A DNA stretch of 64,000 bases, from positions 10,788,001 through 10,852,000 of the forward strand of contig CM038910.1 of the NCBI GenBank assembly GCA_021904315.1, in the 5' to 3' direction. The translations under genes were made by a program, and so were the position numbers. Positions 32,151 through 45,565 of this stretch are shown one piece after another. A model generated the notes under the pieces. It made no database searches. It had not been told where the DNA came from and worked only from the letters and a program-made list of their open reading frames with translations. The DNA comes from Sphagnum magellanicum. Lineage: Eukaryota > Streptophyta > Sphagnopsida > Sphagnales > Sphagnaceae. The first letter of the stretch is position 1. Every line of letters begins with the position of its first letter.

Positions 32151-34577
32151 GATTCGCAGCTTCGCAACCTCTGTTCGTGCTTTTAACTCTTACGGACCAT
32201 CGTGGCAGCGTCTAAATGTCCGCTCCTCTTCTTTTGTCTGCTTTTTATACTCTCCTCCACCCTTTTCTAGATTTAAAAAAAAATGCTCCCAAGGCGCAAG
32301 TGAAATGATTCTGTGTGTATCTTAATGTCTCTACCCACATAAGCTGGCTGGTAAGGTGCAAAATTATCCCTCATCCTCCCACAATTCCTGGCCAAAAGAC
32401 GAAGGTTCAGATTTTACATGCTTCTTTGGCAGGCAAACAATGAGAATGTTGAGGACATACACTTGTTGGATGCTAAAGGTTTGTGTTGGTCACTACTCTG
32501 AATATTGTATTCTGGAGTGTGCCTGGTATCATATACAACAATTGTGCCTGGCGAGGTGCCTGTGAGGAATTTGGGGTTTAGGGTGAGATTGAATTTCTGA
32601 TTGGGCAGCTTAAACAGACACAATGGCCTGTACCCAACACACTCCTTTACCTCCTGGTTTTACCTCATGGTTTTCAGGTGGATTTGCTGCCTGGTCACGT
32701 GGTCATGTAGATTTTGCAGACAGGTTTTGTAGATAATAGGTCTTGGCACCTGCCCCAGCCCAAGTTAGGTCTGGTAGACCCCCCACAGGACCCCTCCATT
32801 CTGCTATGTAAGAGAATTCAAAAGAAGCAAAAAAGGCCATAGGCAAAACATCATTTCAGGGCTGCCCTGCCTGAGGAGCAGGGAGTTCGTGAAATAAACA
32901 CCCCCAAGGCAAGCCCTCATTCCAGGGAACGCCCCACTCCAGTCGCATTCCCTGATGTAAAGCACTGTGGCTGCCAAAACAAAATCCACTCTTTTCCCAT
33001 GATACACAGCCGCTATCTGATGGGTATCACAGGAAAAGAAAACAGACCACCCACTCCTTTTCCAAAAGACCCACAAATTTTTGCACTCTGTAGCATGACC
33101 TGCAAACATACCAAAAATTTCTGCCCAGTGCTTTTGGTGAGTAAAAATCCTCGCATTGGTAATCCTCAGAAAACCACTATGTGAGTAAAAATCCTCATCT
33201 TCATAAATACTAAACACTATAATCCTGGCTCCCTGGCCATCCCCATTAAAGCACACCTGTCCAACCCACAAAAAGGACGTTTCTATCCAGAATTCAACCT
33301 CAGGAATGAGCAGAGTGTACATAACCCATGGAAACTTGCACTATTTGCAGCACAAAAAAGTTGAAAACCAGTCAGCCCCAGAGGCTGTTGCTTAAGATTC
33401 AAAACTAATCACATCATATAACATATGAAATAGCACTCAAAAAAAAAAAAAAAAAAAAACAGAGAATCAAATAGCTCTGCATTTTATGGCAAGGTCAAAC
33501 ACAATCATGAGAAATGATGAAACCATGTCACATGGTTAAAGAGGTAAGTTGACTGACAAGGTACAAAAAAGCAGCCTAGAATGAACAGCTGGGTGTCCAG
33601 CTGCGACCCACATATTGGTTATGGTTCCGAGTTCAAACCAAAAAAACTATCCTAAAATCCTACACTGGTGGGAAGTTTACTCCCTCTCTGGACTGGGAGG
33701 AGCCTCTGAGAGGAGCCAAAAAACTGGCCCCAAAAAATGTATACTCCTTCCTTCCACCTTGATGGGCACTCATTAGTCTGTTGGTGTGTAGGTTGGCCTG
33801 GCCTGATAGTTTCCCTGTTGAGTATTTTGATAGGAAGGCTTGTAAGCCTGCAGCAGATAAGTACCTGACATTACTGTTGGTACAACACCCAATCAAGGAT
33901 CTCTTGGGTGAACCAAGATCAACACTGGTACCTTCGCCGGTACCCTCACCTTCTCGAGTGAGGGTATCTTTCCATTTAGGAGCTCCACCTTCAACTTCGG
34001 AAGTTTGAATTCAGATTTGTTCTAGATTTGCAAGACTTGCAAGCTGCACTCCTAGCTGCACCTTCAGCATGGGCATTGGAGGCTAATTGAAAGGAAAGCA
34101 AGTTGCACCCCTAGCTGCATCTTCAGCTTAGGAAGGTCATGCTAATGGAAAGCAATTGGGCCTTCCAAAGCTGAGGGTGCGACTACTCAATGGAAAGGCG
34201 TCCATGTTATATTTGCTTGGGCCCAGCTGCTGTTTCTTCCTGTAGTTCTCAAGGAACTCGTCTGCTTGGGAGATGCACTTGCCATACTGACTCTTCACTA
34301 TGTATCATTATGAATCAAATCCTCCCAACACACTACACCCTCCTTCCTGTGCTGCTCCTGCAAATCACCAATTTTGCCCCAGGAAAAAGACAACTTTTCC
34401 AGTTTTTTGCAAACCACATGTACTCGGTCATCAACCAGAGAAATAGTTCACCATAGACCTTTCCCAAGCCATGCTTATCAACGAAAAGTGTCAATGTCCG
34501 AAGCAGCAGAGAGCAGATTTCCGGAATAGAGGCCTTCTGGTTAGGTTCTCCTTCTGGTGGCCGTAGTTTGTGAGAAC
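32151..34577. other. Intergenic region with a 22-base poly(A) tract
   Basis: GC content is higher than in the AT-rich blocks, but no gene is recognised. The longest frame is minus strand 32804-33322 (172 codons), with no motif I know and no clear start context. A pure A tract lies at 33439-33460. Short related phrases recur (GTGAGTAAAAATCCTC at about 33137 and 33181; CTAGCTGCA near 34050 and 34110). Confidence 0.4.
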
Positions 34578-34727
34578 ATGGCAGTCGATACTGCCGTCCG
34601 CGCCTCCTCTCCCTGCGTAGCTTCCTTCATGCTGCAGGCGAACGCTCAACTTCGCCAGTTGTCCTGCCTTCTTTACGAAATCCGTGGGCTATTGTTCTTG
34701 ATGTCTGGCGTGTCTCAAGTTCCGTAA
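34578..34727 (+). CDS. Possible small ORF or first exon, 49 codons
   Basis: An ATG at 34578 opens a 49-codon frame (MAVDTAVRASSPCVASFMLQ...) ending at TAA 34725-34727. It stands out by higher GC content than its flanks and by a balanced amino-acid make-up. No homologue is recognised and no splice partner is evident. It may be chance. Confidence 0.2.
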   Translation: MAVDTAVRASSPCVASFMLQANAQLRQLSCLLYEIRGLLFLMSGVSQVP

Positions 34728-35011
34728 CCACGTCAACTAGCACACTACGCCTTCTAGTGTAGAGAATCCATCACGAAAATATCTAACAATTGCGGATTTC
34801 CTCCTCTCTACCGCGTCCATTCTCAATTGAAAAATGTGCACGATCGTTGGAGAAAACCGTGAATTCTCGACATCTGCATGTGAAGGATTTGACTTGCTTA
34901 ACAATGATCTGTAGTGTCTGGTCTGGACCTTCAATGGAGGTGCAAAGGGCAAACCTCTGCACTGAGAGAGGCCTGCATAGTATGGCAAGGCGAGAGAGAG
35001 AGAGGGATGGT

Positions 35012-35037
35012 AACCCTAACCCTAACCCTAACCCTAA
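35012..35037 (-). repeat. Interstitial telomere-like repeat, CCCTAA hexamers
   Basis: Four CCCTAA units ending in CCCTAAAT, preceded by a GAGA run. The unit is the hexamer (TTAGGG on the minus strand), not the plant heptamer, and its orientation is opposite to the array at 31507. Confidence 0.9.
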
Positions 35038-37303
35038 ATCGGACTCGTAGTCGCCCCCGGAAGTACTGAGGTCGCCGCCTTCGGCGTTAGCAGTCTTCCC
35101 TTCATATACTCGCAATCTGTAGGATGGCGAAATGAGTTTTACGAGGGCGCAGGAGATGGCACATCGTTATGAGTTCTGTCTGACATGTGTGCTTTGCGTA
35201 TAGGTTGCATTGAGTTTTTTGTGCGTTGCTACTCCTGTCTGTTCTTACAGCAAGTAGTGTATGTTGTGGGATGTCTTTCCTTCACGGATTTGAATTGGCA
35301 GTTGAGTGAAACTTCCATCATCGTTCTAGACAGCTGCATAGTAGCATACTAGAATGGTGCCTTGGCTCGTCTCTTTGGTCTTTCTTTCCTTCCATCTCAT
35401 TGGCAGATTCTCACACGGACGCGCGTCAGTCCTTGACGCTCTAGAGTTAGTATATGATGTAGACGCACTCTGGTGCTGTACGAATCTCTCAGGATGGCTC
35501 ATGATGATTAGACATTGTCCGTACCATTTGAGGCGAAAGCATTGCTGATACAGTCTTTCACTCTCTGAAGCCATGCCTGGAAGAATGAAACCTTGTTGTC
35601 GAGGTTTCGTGACTCGATGGTTGAACCTTTAGAAATGGCAGATGCAGAGTTTTCGAGATTTCTTTGAACTAGTCAGTAAGGCTCAAAGAAATGATACATA
35701 CTGTCCATTCTTTTTTGAGGCGAGAGCACCGCTGAAAAAGTCCGTCTTGCAGTGTCTCTTTCAAGCCATGTCTTTCAAGACAAGTTCTTCTCTTTTGAGT
35801 GTTTTCGAAATGGCACATCTGCTTTGCTAGAAAGATCTTTTGTTTGTTGGATTCTAGAGCAAATATTGCCTACCCTGGATGTTGTGTGAACAGCTTGTGA
35901 TGAATGAACTTGGACATAGGCATAAGTCATGCTGAGTATTGTTTTCCACCTTCTGAAGCTGAGTATCGTGTCTTGGGTTTGCACCTCGACCCATCACGGA
36001 CCTTCCTCCCCTCTGCTCATCAGTATTTAAAGGGCTGCAGGCAGTGACACTGTCCTCTAGGTTTGTATACGCTAAGAACCCAGAATGGGTCTGTTTTGGG
36101 AGTGGGGCTAACTGGGGCAGAACTAGAATTCAATATGAAAATTCCCCAGAAGAGCAATGGCTTGTCAGTGCTACAGCTTGCTGAGGACAACAGGTAAAGA
36201 TAATTATTCGATAGTCAATTCAGATAAAGAGAGAAACATATTTTTCAAATCTGCTTTCATGTCACAGCTAACCCCGGAAATTCTGGGGAAAATTTATGTA
36301 TATGGAACTGGGAAAATGGATGTACCCGATATTTCACTGATAAAAGATAGAAATAAAAGGAATATTTGGAATGGAAAGTCACGAGGTGTAACTTCAATGG
36401 ACGTTTCTACTCCACTAAATCACAATCTAAGAGTGAATACTACAAGAATATGGGTCTGATACTTTATACAACTATCTCCACCCTTCATTCAAGCTTCCAT
36501 AGTTACCTGAGAACAAGTTACCTGAGAACAAGGATCTGTAAAATTATCAGTCTCCTATACATAGCAACCCAACAAAATTGGCTGTATACTATGCAAATTT
36601 TCTGAAATCATGTTTCTACTATCAAACTGTCTCTGCCTTCCCTACAATTCCAGACCTTTCAATTCATGAACCATGAAGGATTCGATACTGTAGCACCCTA
36701 AGCCCCCCACACAAAATAACTTGGTAGAAGATAAATATGTGCCTGCCAATTGTCATTACCAAAGAAGTTTTTAACCTTGACATGCTTCTGCAACCTCTAC
36801 ATTGCAATCTTATACAAAATAGAAGGGAATTTGTAAAAATTGGGCTTTCAATCTGTGACAAAGTTCAACATAGCCAGCTTACGCATAGATTTAACAATGC
36901 CATGAATGGAGTCCGCAATCTAGAAAACTATATATCCAACCATTCCAGGTCAGAACCATACTACTCAACATCCTTAATCAAAATATCTGGAAATGAGAAT
37001 TTCCCCAACATTTTGTAAATGTTCCTTCATTGTAACCAAGCCATTAGTAATTATCTCCTACGAAAATGAACACAGTTACAATGACCCACAGCAACTCTAC
37101 AGGGATTGGCAATAGATTTCCATAGGAACTTGCAGATGCCTGCTCAATATATATGTTGATTCATATCTTGTAAGTTGCCACATGGTGTGCAACATTGCCA
37201 GATAAGGAGCACACAAGTACCTGGATTTCCACAGAAGCCACAAGTTGAAATGTTCTGTGGCTGCACCCATCAAGGTCTCTCTGCAAATTGACAGTGGCAT
37301 GCT
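35038..37303. other. Intergenic region, no gene recognised; 3' flank of the CHR24-like gene
   Basis: No recognised coding sequence. The last few hundred bases before 37304 probably hold the 3' UTR of the minus-strand remodeler gene. A 100-codon plus-strand frame at 36157-36459 shows no motif. Confidence 0.45.
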
Positions 37304-40300
37304 CTAGTGGCCCATGCTCAGCTTACTTAGCACATCTGACATGTCTGCAATGTCCAGCTTGGCCAGAGATTCTTTCTTGGCAGCTTCCAACTCTGCTTCC
37401 TCAAGCTCAGCTGTCAGGTCCTGTATCTTCTTCTCAATATTTGCTCCTCTGTCTGGTAGCCGTGCAAGTGTAGCCTGCAAAAAAATGCATATTATTGACA
37501 TAGTGGAGACCTTTGAAACTATTTAGTAGAATGTCTCCAATGGAGAGAAATTCCAAAATGCTGAGGACAGAACTTGGGAGCTATGCACAAAAGCATAACA
37601 TTTACAGTCTGATAATCAGAACAGGCAACAACTCCTGCACCATCCTTGAAATGCTCTCTTTCTTGAAGTTCCACATTTGATATAGCCCAGATAGTCAATC
37701 AATTAGCAAAGCTCGATGGCAGAAAGATTTGGATTGGAAGGTGGAACCTCACCTTGTCATTGAAAGTCTTCCAGAGACGGTTAAGTTTGCCTCGTAGAAA
37801 TAATACTTTAACCATACTGTCATGTTCACTTTGAGCTTGCAACTGTGCCTTGGCAGTTGTGAAAACACCTTTCCTGTCCATCCCCATGTTATTTAGCCCA
37901 CCTTATCCACTATACAATGGGAGTTCCTCAAGCATTGAATCTGAACTTGACCTGATTCAATACATAGCACACTAAGGTTGGAGAGAAATCAGAAAGAAGC
38001 ACACTAAGGTGGTAGTGAGCACAATAAAATGATGAATAGTTTCCTTGAGTGTGACAGACGAGAAGAGAGGATGCATGACATACCCTAAGGTTTCTGTGTC
38101 TTCCCATATGTGGGTTACACTGTCATGCTTTGAAGCTGGCTTGCTTCTGTGTCCAGTGTATGCAGGATTCCTAAAAAACAACCACATGTCAGATAAGATT
38201 ACACTTAATCTTGCATGCTCAATCATGACCATCTCCTGCAAAAGGACTCTCCTTTAATATTAGCAGTGCCAAAAATTGATACAAAATTAACCATTTGTAA
38301 CAGATAACAGGATGCAAGCAAATGATTAGCCAGTCACAGGCCCACCAGAATCCTTTTGGCACCAATCTGCGGAATACTGACTAGTAATAGTACTTGACAA
38401 GCTCTAACTTGGGGGTTAAGAACATCCCAAAACATACATTTCCTGCCCAAAACTTTACAATGGTGCAGAGTTCTGTGCAGCAGACAATGAGGAGTGAGTC
38501 ATCTCAACAAAACATAGTGTTCAGTTGCATTAGTACCTTGGTTCCCACGTAACATTAAGATCTTTGTCATCAGGACCAGCAGGTGGAACTGGCTCTGCTG
38601 CCTTCGAGAATAGAAGATCATGGTGACTCACACCAGCAATGCCCAGCCCTTGTAGGAACACAATGTGCTTTTGTAGACCTTCATCTCTGCAAAAAAACAA
38701 AATGCCTCTTAGGTATGTAAGAATTTGGTCCGTCAGGGCCACCAAATTCAAACCTGACTTCAGTGCGAGAGGATACTAAGAACACAGCTAGTTTGAGCTA
38801 CAGCTTACATCCGGTGCTGGCTAGCATGCTCCTTGTGCAATTGCTGTTGTGTAACAGAGACATCAAAGCCTGTCTTTGGCACCTGGAACAGCTCCCTCAG
38901 TTCCTGTACAGAAGTCATGTGAGATGCATTTCCCCTCATTGCTTGCTAGCTGTTGAGAATGTTGTGTGAACAGCCGAGTTAACACCACATTATCAAGACA
39001 AAAAGATGATGAAACCCAAACTGTTCTCTTCTTTCCACTTGCATCAACAGCCAAAAGAAAAATTGCAGACCTGGTGTGAGAAATATCGCATTTGATCTTT
39101 TGTTTCTGTGGCCACTTTCATGAGTCCTCCCTTGTAAACCTGCCCAGAGACAAACACAAGCAACTTTCTCAAAAAGTCCCATTGGCAGGGTGAGAATCCC
39201 ATTGGCAAGGTGATCAATCTATCTTTTAATTCCACAGTAAAGGAAGTCATTTCTGACCTGTTTGCGATAGATCTTTTCCTCAACAGTGCCACATGTCATC
39301 AAGCGGTAGACTATGACATCCTTCATTTGCCCAATGCGGTATGCCCGATCAACACTCTGATTGTCAGTGCTGTTTCCCCTCCAGCACATAGTCATTATCA
39401 GTTCACTAACACAGTAAAACAATTAGGAAAAAACATTCAAGATGGCAAAAACCCCTTGATATAATCAAGTAGATTCCCTAGGGTGATTGGCAAACTTTCA
39501 TTATCACACTGGGACTTCACATCAAAAATAAACTTACTTCATGGATCATTTAGACATCTACAGAGGGCAAGAGGAAATGCCTTGGGTTCCAAGCAGGGTC
39601 AATTATCACAACTCTGTCTGCTCCAGTCAATGTGAGCCCCAGACCTCCAACTTGTGATGTCAAGAGAAAGAGAGGAATTTGATCATCAGCTTGGAAATCC
39701 TGTAACAGAACATTTGCACCTATGTTCAAAACAGGGATTACAGAACTCTGAGCAGAAACTTATCAAACTATCTGTAGATTGTGAAGTCATATAGTCCCAG
39801 AGTTCCAACTGCGAACATAATGAGAACTTCAAATGCTGCAGCATCTCTCTTCCATGCTGAACTAGCTATATTCTGGCATAACATGACTTTCAAACCAAGA
39901 AAAGAGTAGGTTCCTGCCACACACTTGCACATGCAGTTCACGTTCAGCTGCTTTCAATGTGCCATCAATTCGTCGAAAACACCACCCTCTGCCAACTATT
40001 TCACTCTGCACCGGACATTATGAACTGAATTAATGAAAATGCAGGAACAAGTCTGGAGAATAGTGGGACTGCAAAATAGACAATCCTCTAGCAAAAGCAA
40101 ATATGGTTGGTAAGATTGGTTCCTCATCTCCTCAGTCCTTTTGAAATGGCTATGGAGTTTGCACCAGAATGCAGAACCAAGAGGTCTTAACTGGAAATAA
40201 GTTCTAACAATTGAATAAAACAGACGTCTCACAATGCCACTTTAACTCACATGGCTTCAACAACTAAGGGAAAGGTCAATCCATTAGTCTCATCCCTCAT

Positions 40301-43300
40301 CCACACAAGATATAGTTCACAAGGGATGTCCACTCTGCAAAAGCACTCAGAAACCAGTAGATAACTTATGTTGACAAAGAGGATTTAGCAGAAAGACCTG
40401 AATGATGTCTAACATTTTACGGGTCTGTGCAAATATGAGAGTGCGATGGCCCTCATCAATCAAATTCTCCTGCATTTAAGCACCATGTAAGTGATTGTCT
40501 TGTGTAGCTTGATCTCCCTGAAATGGTTTGCATTGTTAAGCAGGGATTAACAGAATGTGATAGGTATCAGTGGCAAATGAGTGAAGACAGAAAGTAATGG
40601 ATCCCAATGGGCTAGCTACAAAAGGAAAGTTGCAGCTCAAAAGTTGTGGAATTACAAGCGTGGAAACAGTTACCAGCAAGGCCATGAGAAAGACAATCTT
40701 GCAAGAAGGAGCACCCATGGAATCATCATCCTGAATCATCCCTGCTAAAGACTTTGTCAAATCCTCAGCAGTAGCAACATCAGCAGAGTCCAGGATACCT
40801 TCCATCCCTTCTGCTATGTCATTAGCTGCTCTCACTGTGAGCAGACTTGGATGGTCACATATTTTCTTCATCACCTGGTAGTCACAGCACAAGCAAGTTT
40901 CAGCTACCTTGTTCACTGACTTTACATCTGACTATCTATTGCTAAGTTTGTGTCAGATGAATCTCTTGCTTACCGCCAGTGCTGCCAAGGCCGATCTACC
41001 ACCAGCCCATGACTCCTCAGCTGTCTCACTATTGAGGAATGCTGTGTACAATTTTCGCTGCAACATTGGAACACAGTAGCCCAGTGAGTACCACATCCTT
41101 GCAAGTAACTTTGAGGGTGCCAACTCCCAGAATCACTCTCATTAGAATGCAAACATAAGACAGATTGATGCACCGTAACAAGCATGAGCCCAGAGGTTCA
41201 AATCACATCTTTCACCTGCCTTTGTAGCAAACTATCCTCCACCAGAAGTTCAATTGCTGAAAAAACATACCTCCATACACACTCTTATGGTTGTAATGTC
41301 AACCCTAACATTTATAAACCTGGAACTGACAACACCTGTTGAGACCTCAGGAAGCCAACAGACCATAGAGGACAGTACCTAAAACTCAAAAAGCTAGAAG
41401 CTACTGTTGACTAAATAGACACTTATTAGCCACATACCTTGTAAAGGTACATAGTTAGGTGCTTCTGCAAGCAAAAGAACCAGAGGACTTTGTACCTGAT
41501 GCTCAGAGGGGCGGAGCCACACAATCAAGTCATTCTTCCTAGAGAGCTTTTGGTCAGATCTGTCTTCTGATTCTGGGAAGACTTCACTCTTCAAGCGACG
41601 CAGAAAAAAGGGCGCAAATCGTTGCCTTAGCTCCTGCAATCAGAAGAACATCAATATTACCCAAAAAATCCGAACACCGGTCTGACTCAGAAACAATGAT
41701 ATGTACCCAGATGGTCCTTTAAGAAATCACTTGAGCTACAAATGCCTACAACCTACAGAACATGTAACACAATTGAATAATGTTGCTGGTCATTGTGCAA
41801 TCAGCCATTGCTGTGCAGAATGAGCTCAAATTTTTCCCTTCTTGTGTGCCACAATTGATTCATTTCATGAGACCAAAATTTCCCAATTCATCATTATGTA
41901 TGAAAAAAATGATACATCCAACAAATTTTAAATGGTTGATATTGGGCTTGATTATTATCCATAACTCTCCACAGTGCTCAGCTACAGAGGGTGAACTCCA
42001 CAGAAGGAAACTTTCACCTCTGCAACTGCAAATCCAATTCGCTTCTGCCTGTCTGATGCATGTTTGTCTGTCCCTTCCACAATCTGTCGCTCATACTTTT
42101 CCTTGAACCTGTTGGAAACCCAAACATCGGGCAGTCAGAATGTGGCATATTTCAATTCCTGTGATCTTGGGGAAGCAAGATAGTAGGTAAACAATTCAAG
42201 CCACCATAAGACACTACCCCAAGAAGCTTGCTTGCTTAAGAACTCTGAAATGGTATATGGTAGTAAAACACTCACTCCTTGCGGTCTCCAAGAAGATCTG
42301 GGCAGCAGAAATCAAATAGTGCCCACATTTCCTGCAATCAAAGCAGAAGAAAATGTCCATCATTGACCTGCAGGTAGAGTCTTGGAGGTTGCAATGATTG
42401 AAGACAATAGCAATCAACATATGTAGCAACTTAGCAACATATGCTCATTCAAACTCTTATTCATCTCACCCAAAAGAAAGGGGGAGGAATACCTGAAGTC
42501 TGTTTTGAATGGGGGTGCCACTGAGAACAATCCGGTGTGCAGCTGGTATCTCCCGCAAGCTTTTGGCCCGTTGAGTATTTGGATTCTTAACCAAATGTCC
42601 CTGTTACAGAACCTCACTAATCATAGGGAGAATTGCCCCATCAAAGCTGCATCTTCTCATTCAACTTTGAAGGTGCAGAATCAAGCAGCAATACATTCAA
42701 AACCAAAGATCAGTGCAGGCACAAACCTCATCAAGGATAATGTAATCCCAGGTGACAATGTCATCACTAGTATCACCATAGCCATCTCTCCCTATAAAGT
42801 CTCCTCTCAGTGCCTTGGAATTGCAACGCACCATATCATATGTTGTAAGCAGAACCCCTCCAACTTGCAGAACACATTCTAGAGCATATTCACGTGCCTT
42901 TACAGATGTGCCTGAATAACTGCACACCACCAACAGCATCACCTGTGGGGCTATGTCTCTTCATTGCCATCTCTCACAGATGTTGCATGCATGTATATTG
43001 GCAGACACTGTTATTTCAGCATACTAAAGCAAAGCTGTCAACAGCATTCAGCACAACTGGATACAAAGCAAGCAATCTTACTCTTGAATGAAATCCTGAG
43101 TTTCTTGGAATGGGATGGCTAATGCTATCCCAATAGAGATGAATGTGTTCACTTAATACAATTATTCCCAGAATTCCTTTGCTTCTGAAGGGAATGCTGT
43201 TACAATCCAATACTAGCAGAGATCAACTTGGAATTCAACCTTACTGCTACAAAATTGCATGCCATCTGGAGTAACTCAACAATATAACCCTAATTTACTT

Positions 43301-45565
43301 ATAATAGCTAGTTTGTGGACATACTCATGCGTCTTGCGTGCAAGACCAACACTGGCCAGTTCTTTTGCCCAATGGGCGATTAGAGTCTTTGGAGCAACAA
43401 TAACCGCACACTTGATGAGTCGGGAATAAAACAAACCTGCAAGAAAGGATGCAATCTGCATCAAACATGACCAAAAATTGAATGTCAGATCCACACATGA
43501 TAGGTATTAAGCAGACAGTACTCATCTGTAGTCAGCAAGACATGTATGTGTGCAGACAAAATATGAGCCTGCAAAACTGCAGAACAAAATAGCTCTTGAA
43601 TTCCAAGCAAGCAACTTATGAATATTAAGGAACCTAGGAAGTCACTTGAATTGCAAATTTACAGGCACTCCACCATTTTCTGGTGCAGGTGGCTCAATTA
43701 CATCTCAGGACAGACATGGTACCACATCTTGTATATTAGTGCAGAAACTTTAAATTATATGTTTGAAAGCCCTGTAAGAAAAATGTGAAATTTTGAGCAA
43801 AGAATACCTCTCATGAGAATCAAGAAATCTCCATTCCCACAACTAAGAAAAGTCAGAACAAATTTTCTGGAAAGAAACCACAGAGTAGACTAACCTGCAT
43901 GGTCTTACCAAGACCCATGTCATCTCCTAGGATACCTCCCATCTTTTTGACATGTAGGCCCCATAACCACCTGATGCCTTCAGACTGATGTGGATACAGA
44001 ATCTTTGCAATTTTTGATTGGAGGATGTAGCGATGTGCACCATCCACCAAAACCATATCCTCTTCTACTGCTCCTCTATCTGTTCGTTCATTGGTCACAC
44101 TGCCAGCAGATGGTTGAGAGTGTTGTTGAGAAGTTCCCACCCTTGCAACCTGACCTGTGAAAAATCAGGACCCCAAAGGTAAGATGGAAATACACTAGAG
44201 ACAACAAAATACCCTTCAGCATATTCCAGGAACTGGCTTAGCCATGTAATCCACAGTTACAGCCCACTACTTCACACCTTCTCTTGATCAATAGCAAATA
44301 ATCCAAGCTCCCAGCATGGGATGTCCTTGAAAGAAGGTTCGGTAAGCGCCCATCTGAGTGGAAAGGAAAAGGCACAGGGCCATGATGAAAGGCACAGGTT
44401 GGACTACAATTTGACTTGCTCTTGACAACCTGAAAGTGTATTTGGCTTTCACATTCCTGAGGAAACTGACTGCATCTTAAGTTGAAAGGAGGAAGAAGCC
44501 TCTGGAGGCAGAACAGATTGCTTACTTTTTTGTTTGGTGTTCAACACCACATACGAGTCCACATCATCATCAACTGCAGAAGAATACTCTGTGGATGCTT
44601 GGGAGACTGAAGTAGAAAGACTGTTGAGCCTAGCACCCTCAGAGTCACTATCCAGTTGAACTACAGCTGTTCTCTGGACCATGCCTTTTCTCCCATTAGG
44701 AGGACATTCTTTTGATTGCAACTGATTGTATCCTTCAGTCGACCTTGGTTTTTCACCATTCTTGCCCTTGTTTAGCTTGTTCAGACTCGCACTTAATCTT
44801 TCTGACATACTAGCTTGCACAGACAGATGGGAATCAGAGGCTGTGCCCCCACAATCCAGACCCTTGGAGCCTGAAATCTGTTCATTTTGTGCTTGTACCT
44901 TACACAATCTCCTCCTTCCATTGACCTTGGCTTCTAGTTGACTCTCAGCTGCATACAAAGCATAACAGTTGCTAACTATGAACCGGTAAACAAATATCCC
45001 TTGGCCTGCTTGATACAAATCCTCACAATACAATGACTGTCAGTACAGGCAAAGGGTCCTTCAGACTGATTATGTTAGAGGTCATGCCAGGATCATCTGA
45101 TTTCATTTACAACCAATTTGAGCAGTCATCAGACACTTCACACTTACAGAGGCCTGAAGTTGAATTGTGATGGCTGGAAATGGCAGTCTCTTCATCACTG
45201 CTCACTCCACTCTCTTCTGAAGAGTCCGGCAAGAATTCAATAGCTGCCAACCTTGCCTCTTCATCAAACTTCCCAGCTCCACTGACCACAGTAACCGCAT
45301 CTGCCAGCCAATTTCCTTCTCATAAAGGCATTCTTTCAGTCATCAGCTATTCTAAGATTTGACTTCTGCATTTTACAATTTTCAAGTGCTTCTAGAATTG
45401 TCTGCTACATGAGAACAAACACATACCTGCCAGTATGGGGACATCCTTGTTAGTACGGAGCTGTTGGGCCTGTCGGCGGGCAGCAATGGATTGAAGAAGA
45501 TTAGCTCGTTGCTGATGAGCAGTGGAGTTGTTGACTACCCTTCGTTCTCGGGCCCAATTGTCCAT
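37304..45565 (-). CDS. CHR24: SNF2-family ATPase, CHR24/ERCC6-like, 22 exons, 1037 aa
   Basis: DNA-dependent ATPase of the ERCC6-like (Rad54-related) SNF2 group, a nuclear chromatin remodeler. Exons: 45427-45565, 45148-45300, 44453-44948, 43895-44141, 43325-43455, 42727-42919, 42493-42600, 42276-42331, 42018-42108, 41496-41633, 40974-41057, 40674-40874, 40398-40469, 39925-40005, 39581-39699, 39258-39369, 39071-39139, 38809-38903, 38537-38686, 38084-38170, 37753-37873, 37304-37474. Lengths sum to 1038 codons including TAG. Helicase motifs: GDDMGLGKT (335-343), LDEGH (451-455, split by an intron), SGTPIQN (480-486), [18 protein letters not shown] and [10 protein letters not shown] (775-784). 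An acidic/serine-rich N-terminus precedes the ATPase; a coiled-coil C-terminus follows. Close in length to Arabidopsis CHR24. Intron 15 is GC-AG. The exon 3/4 boundary is the least certain. Confidence 0.93.

Noticed and set aside
32804-33322. 172-codon minus-strand frame
   Set aside because: Longest frame in its region but no recognisable motif, odd aromatic-rich composition and no supporting splice or start context. Described in the interval entry only.
33439-33460. 22-base poly(A) tract as the tail of a processed retrocopy or SINE
   Set aside because: No recognisable coding or SINE promoter boxes upstream and no flanking direct repeats found.
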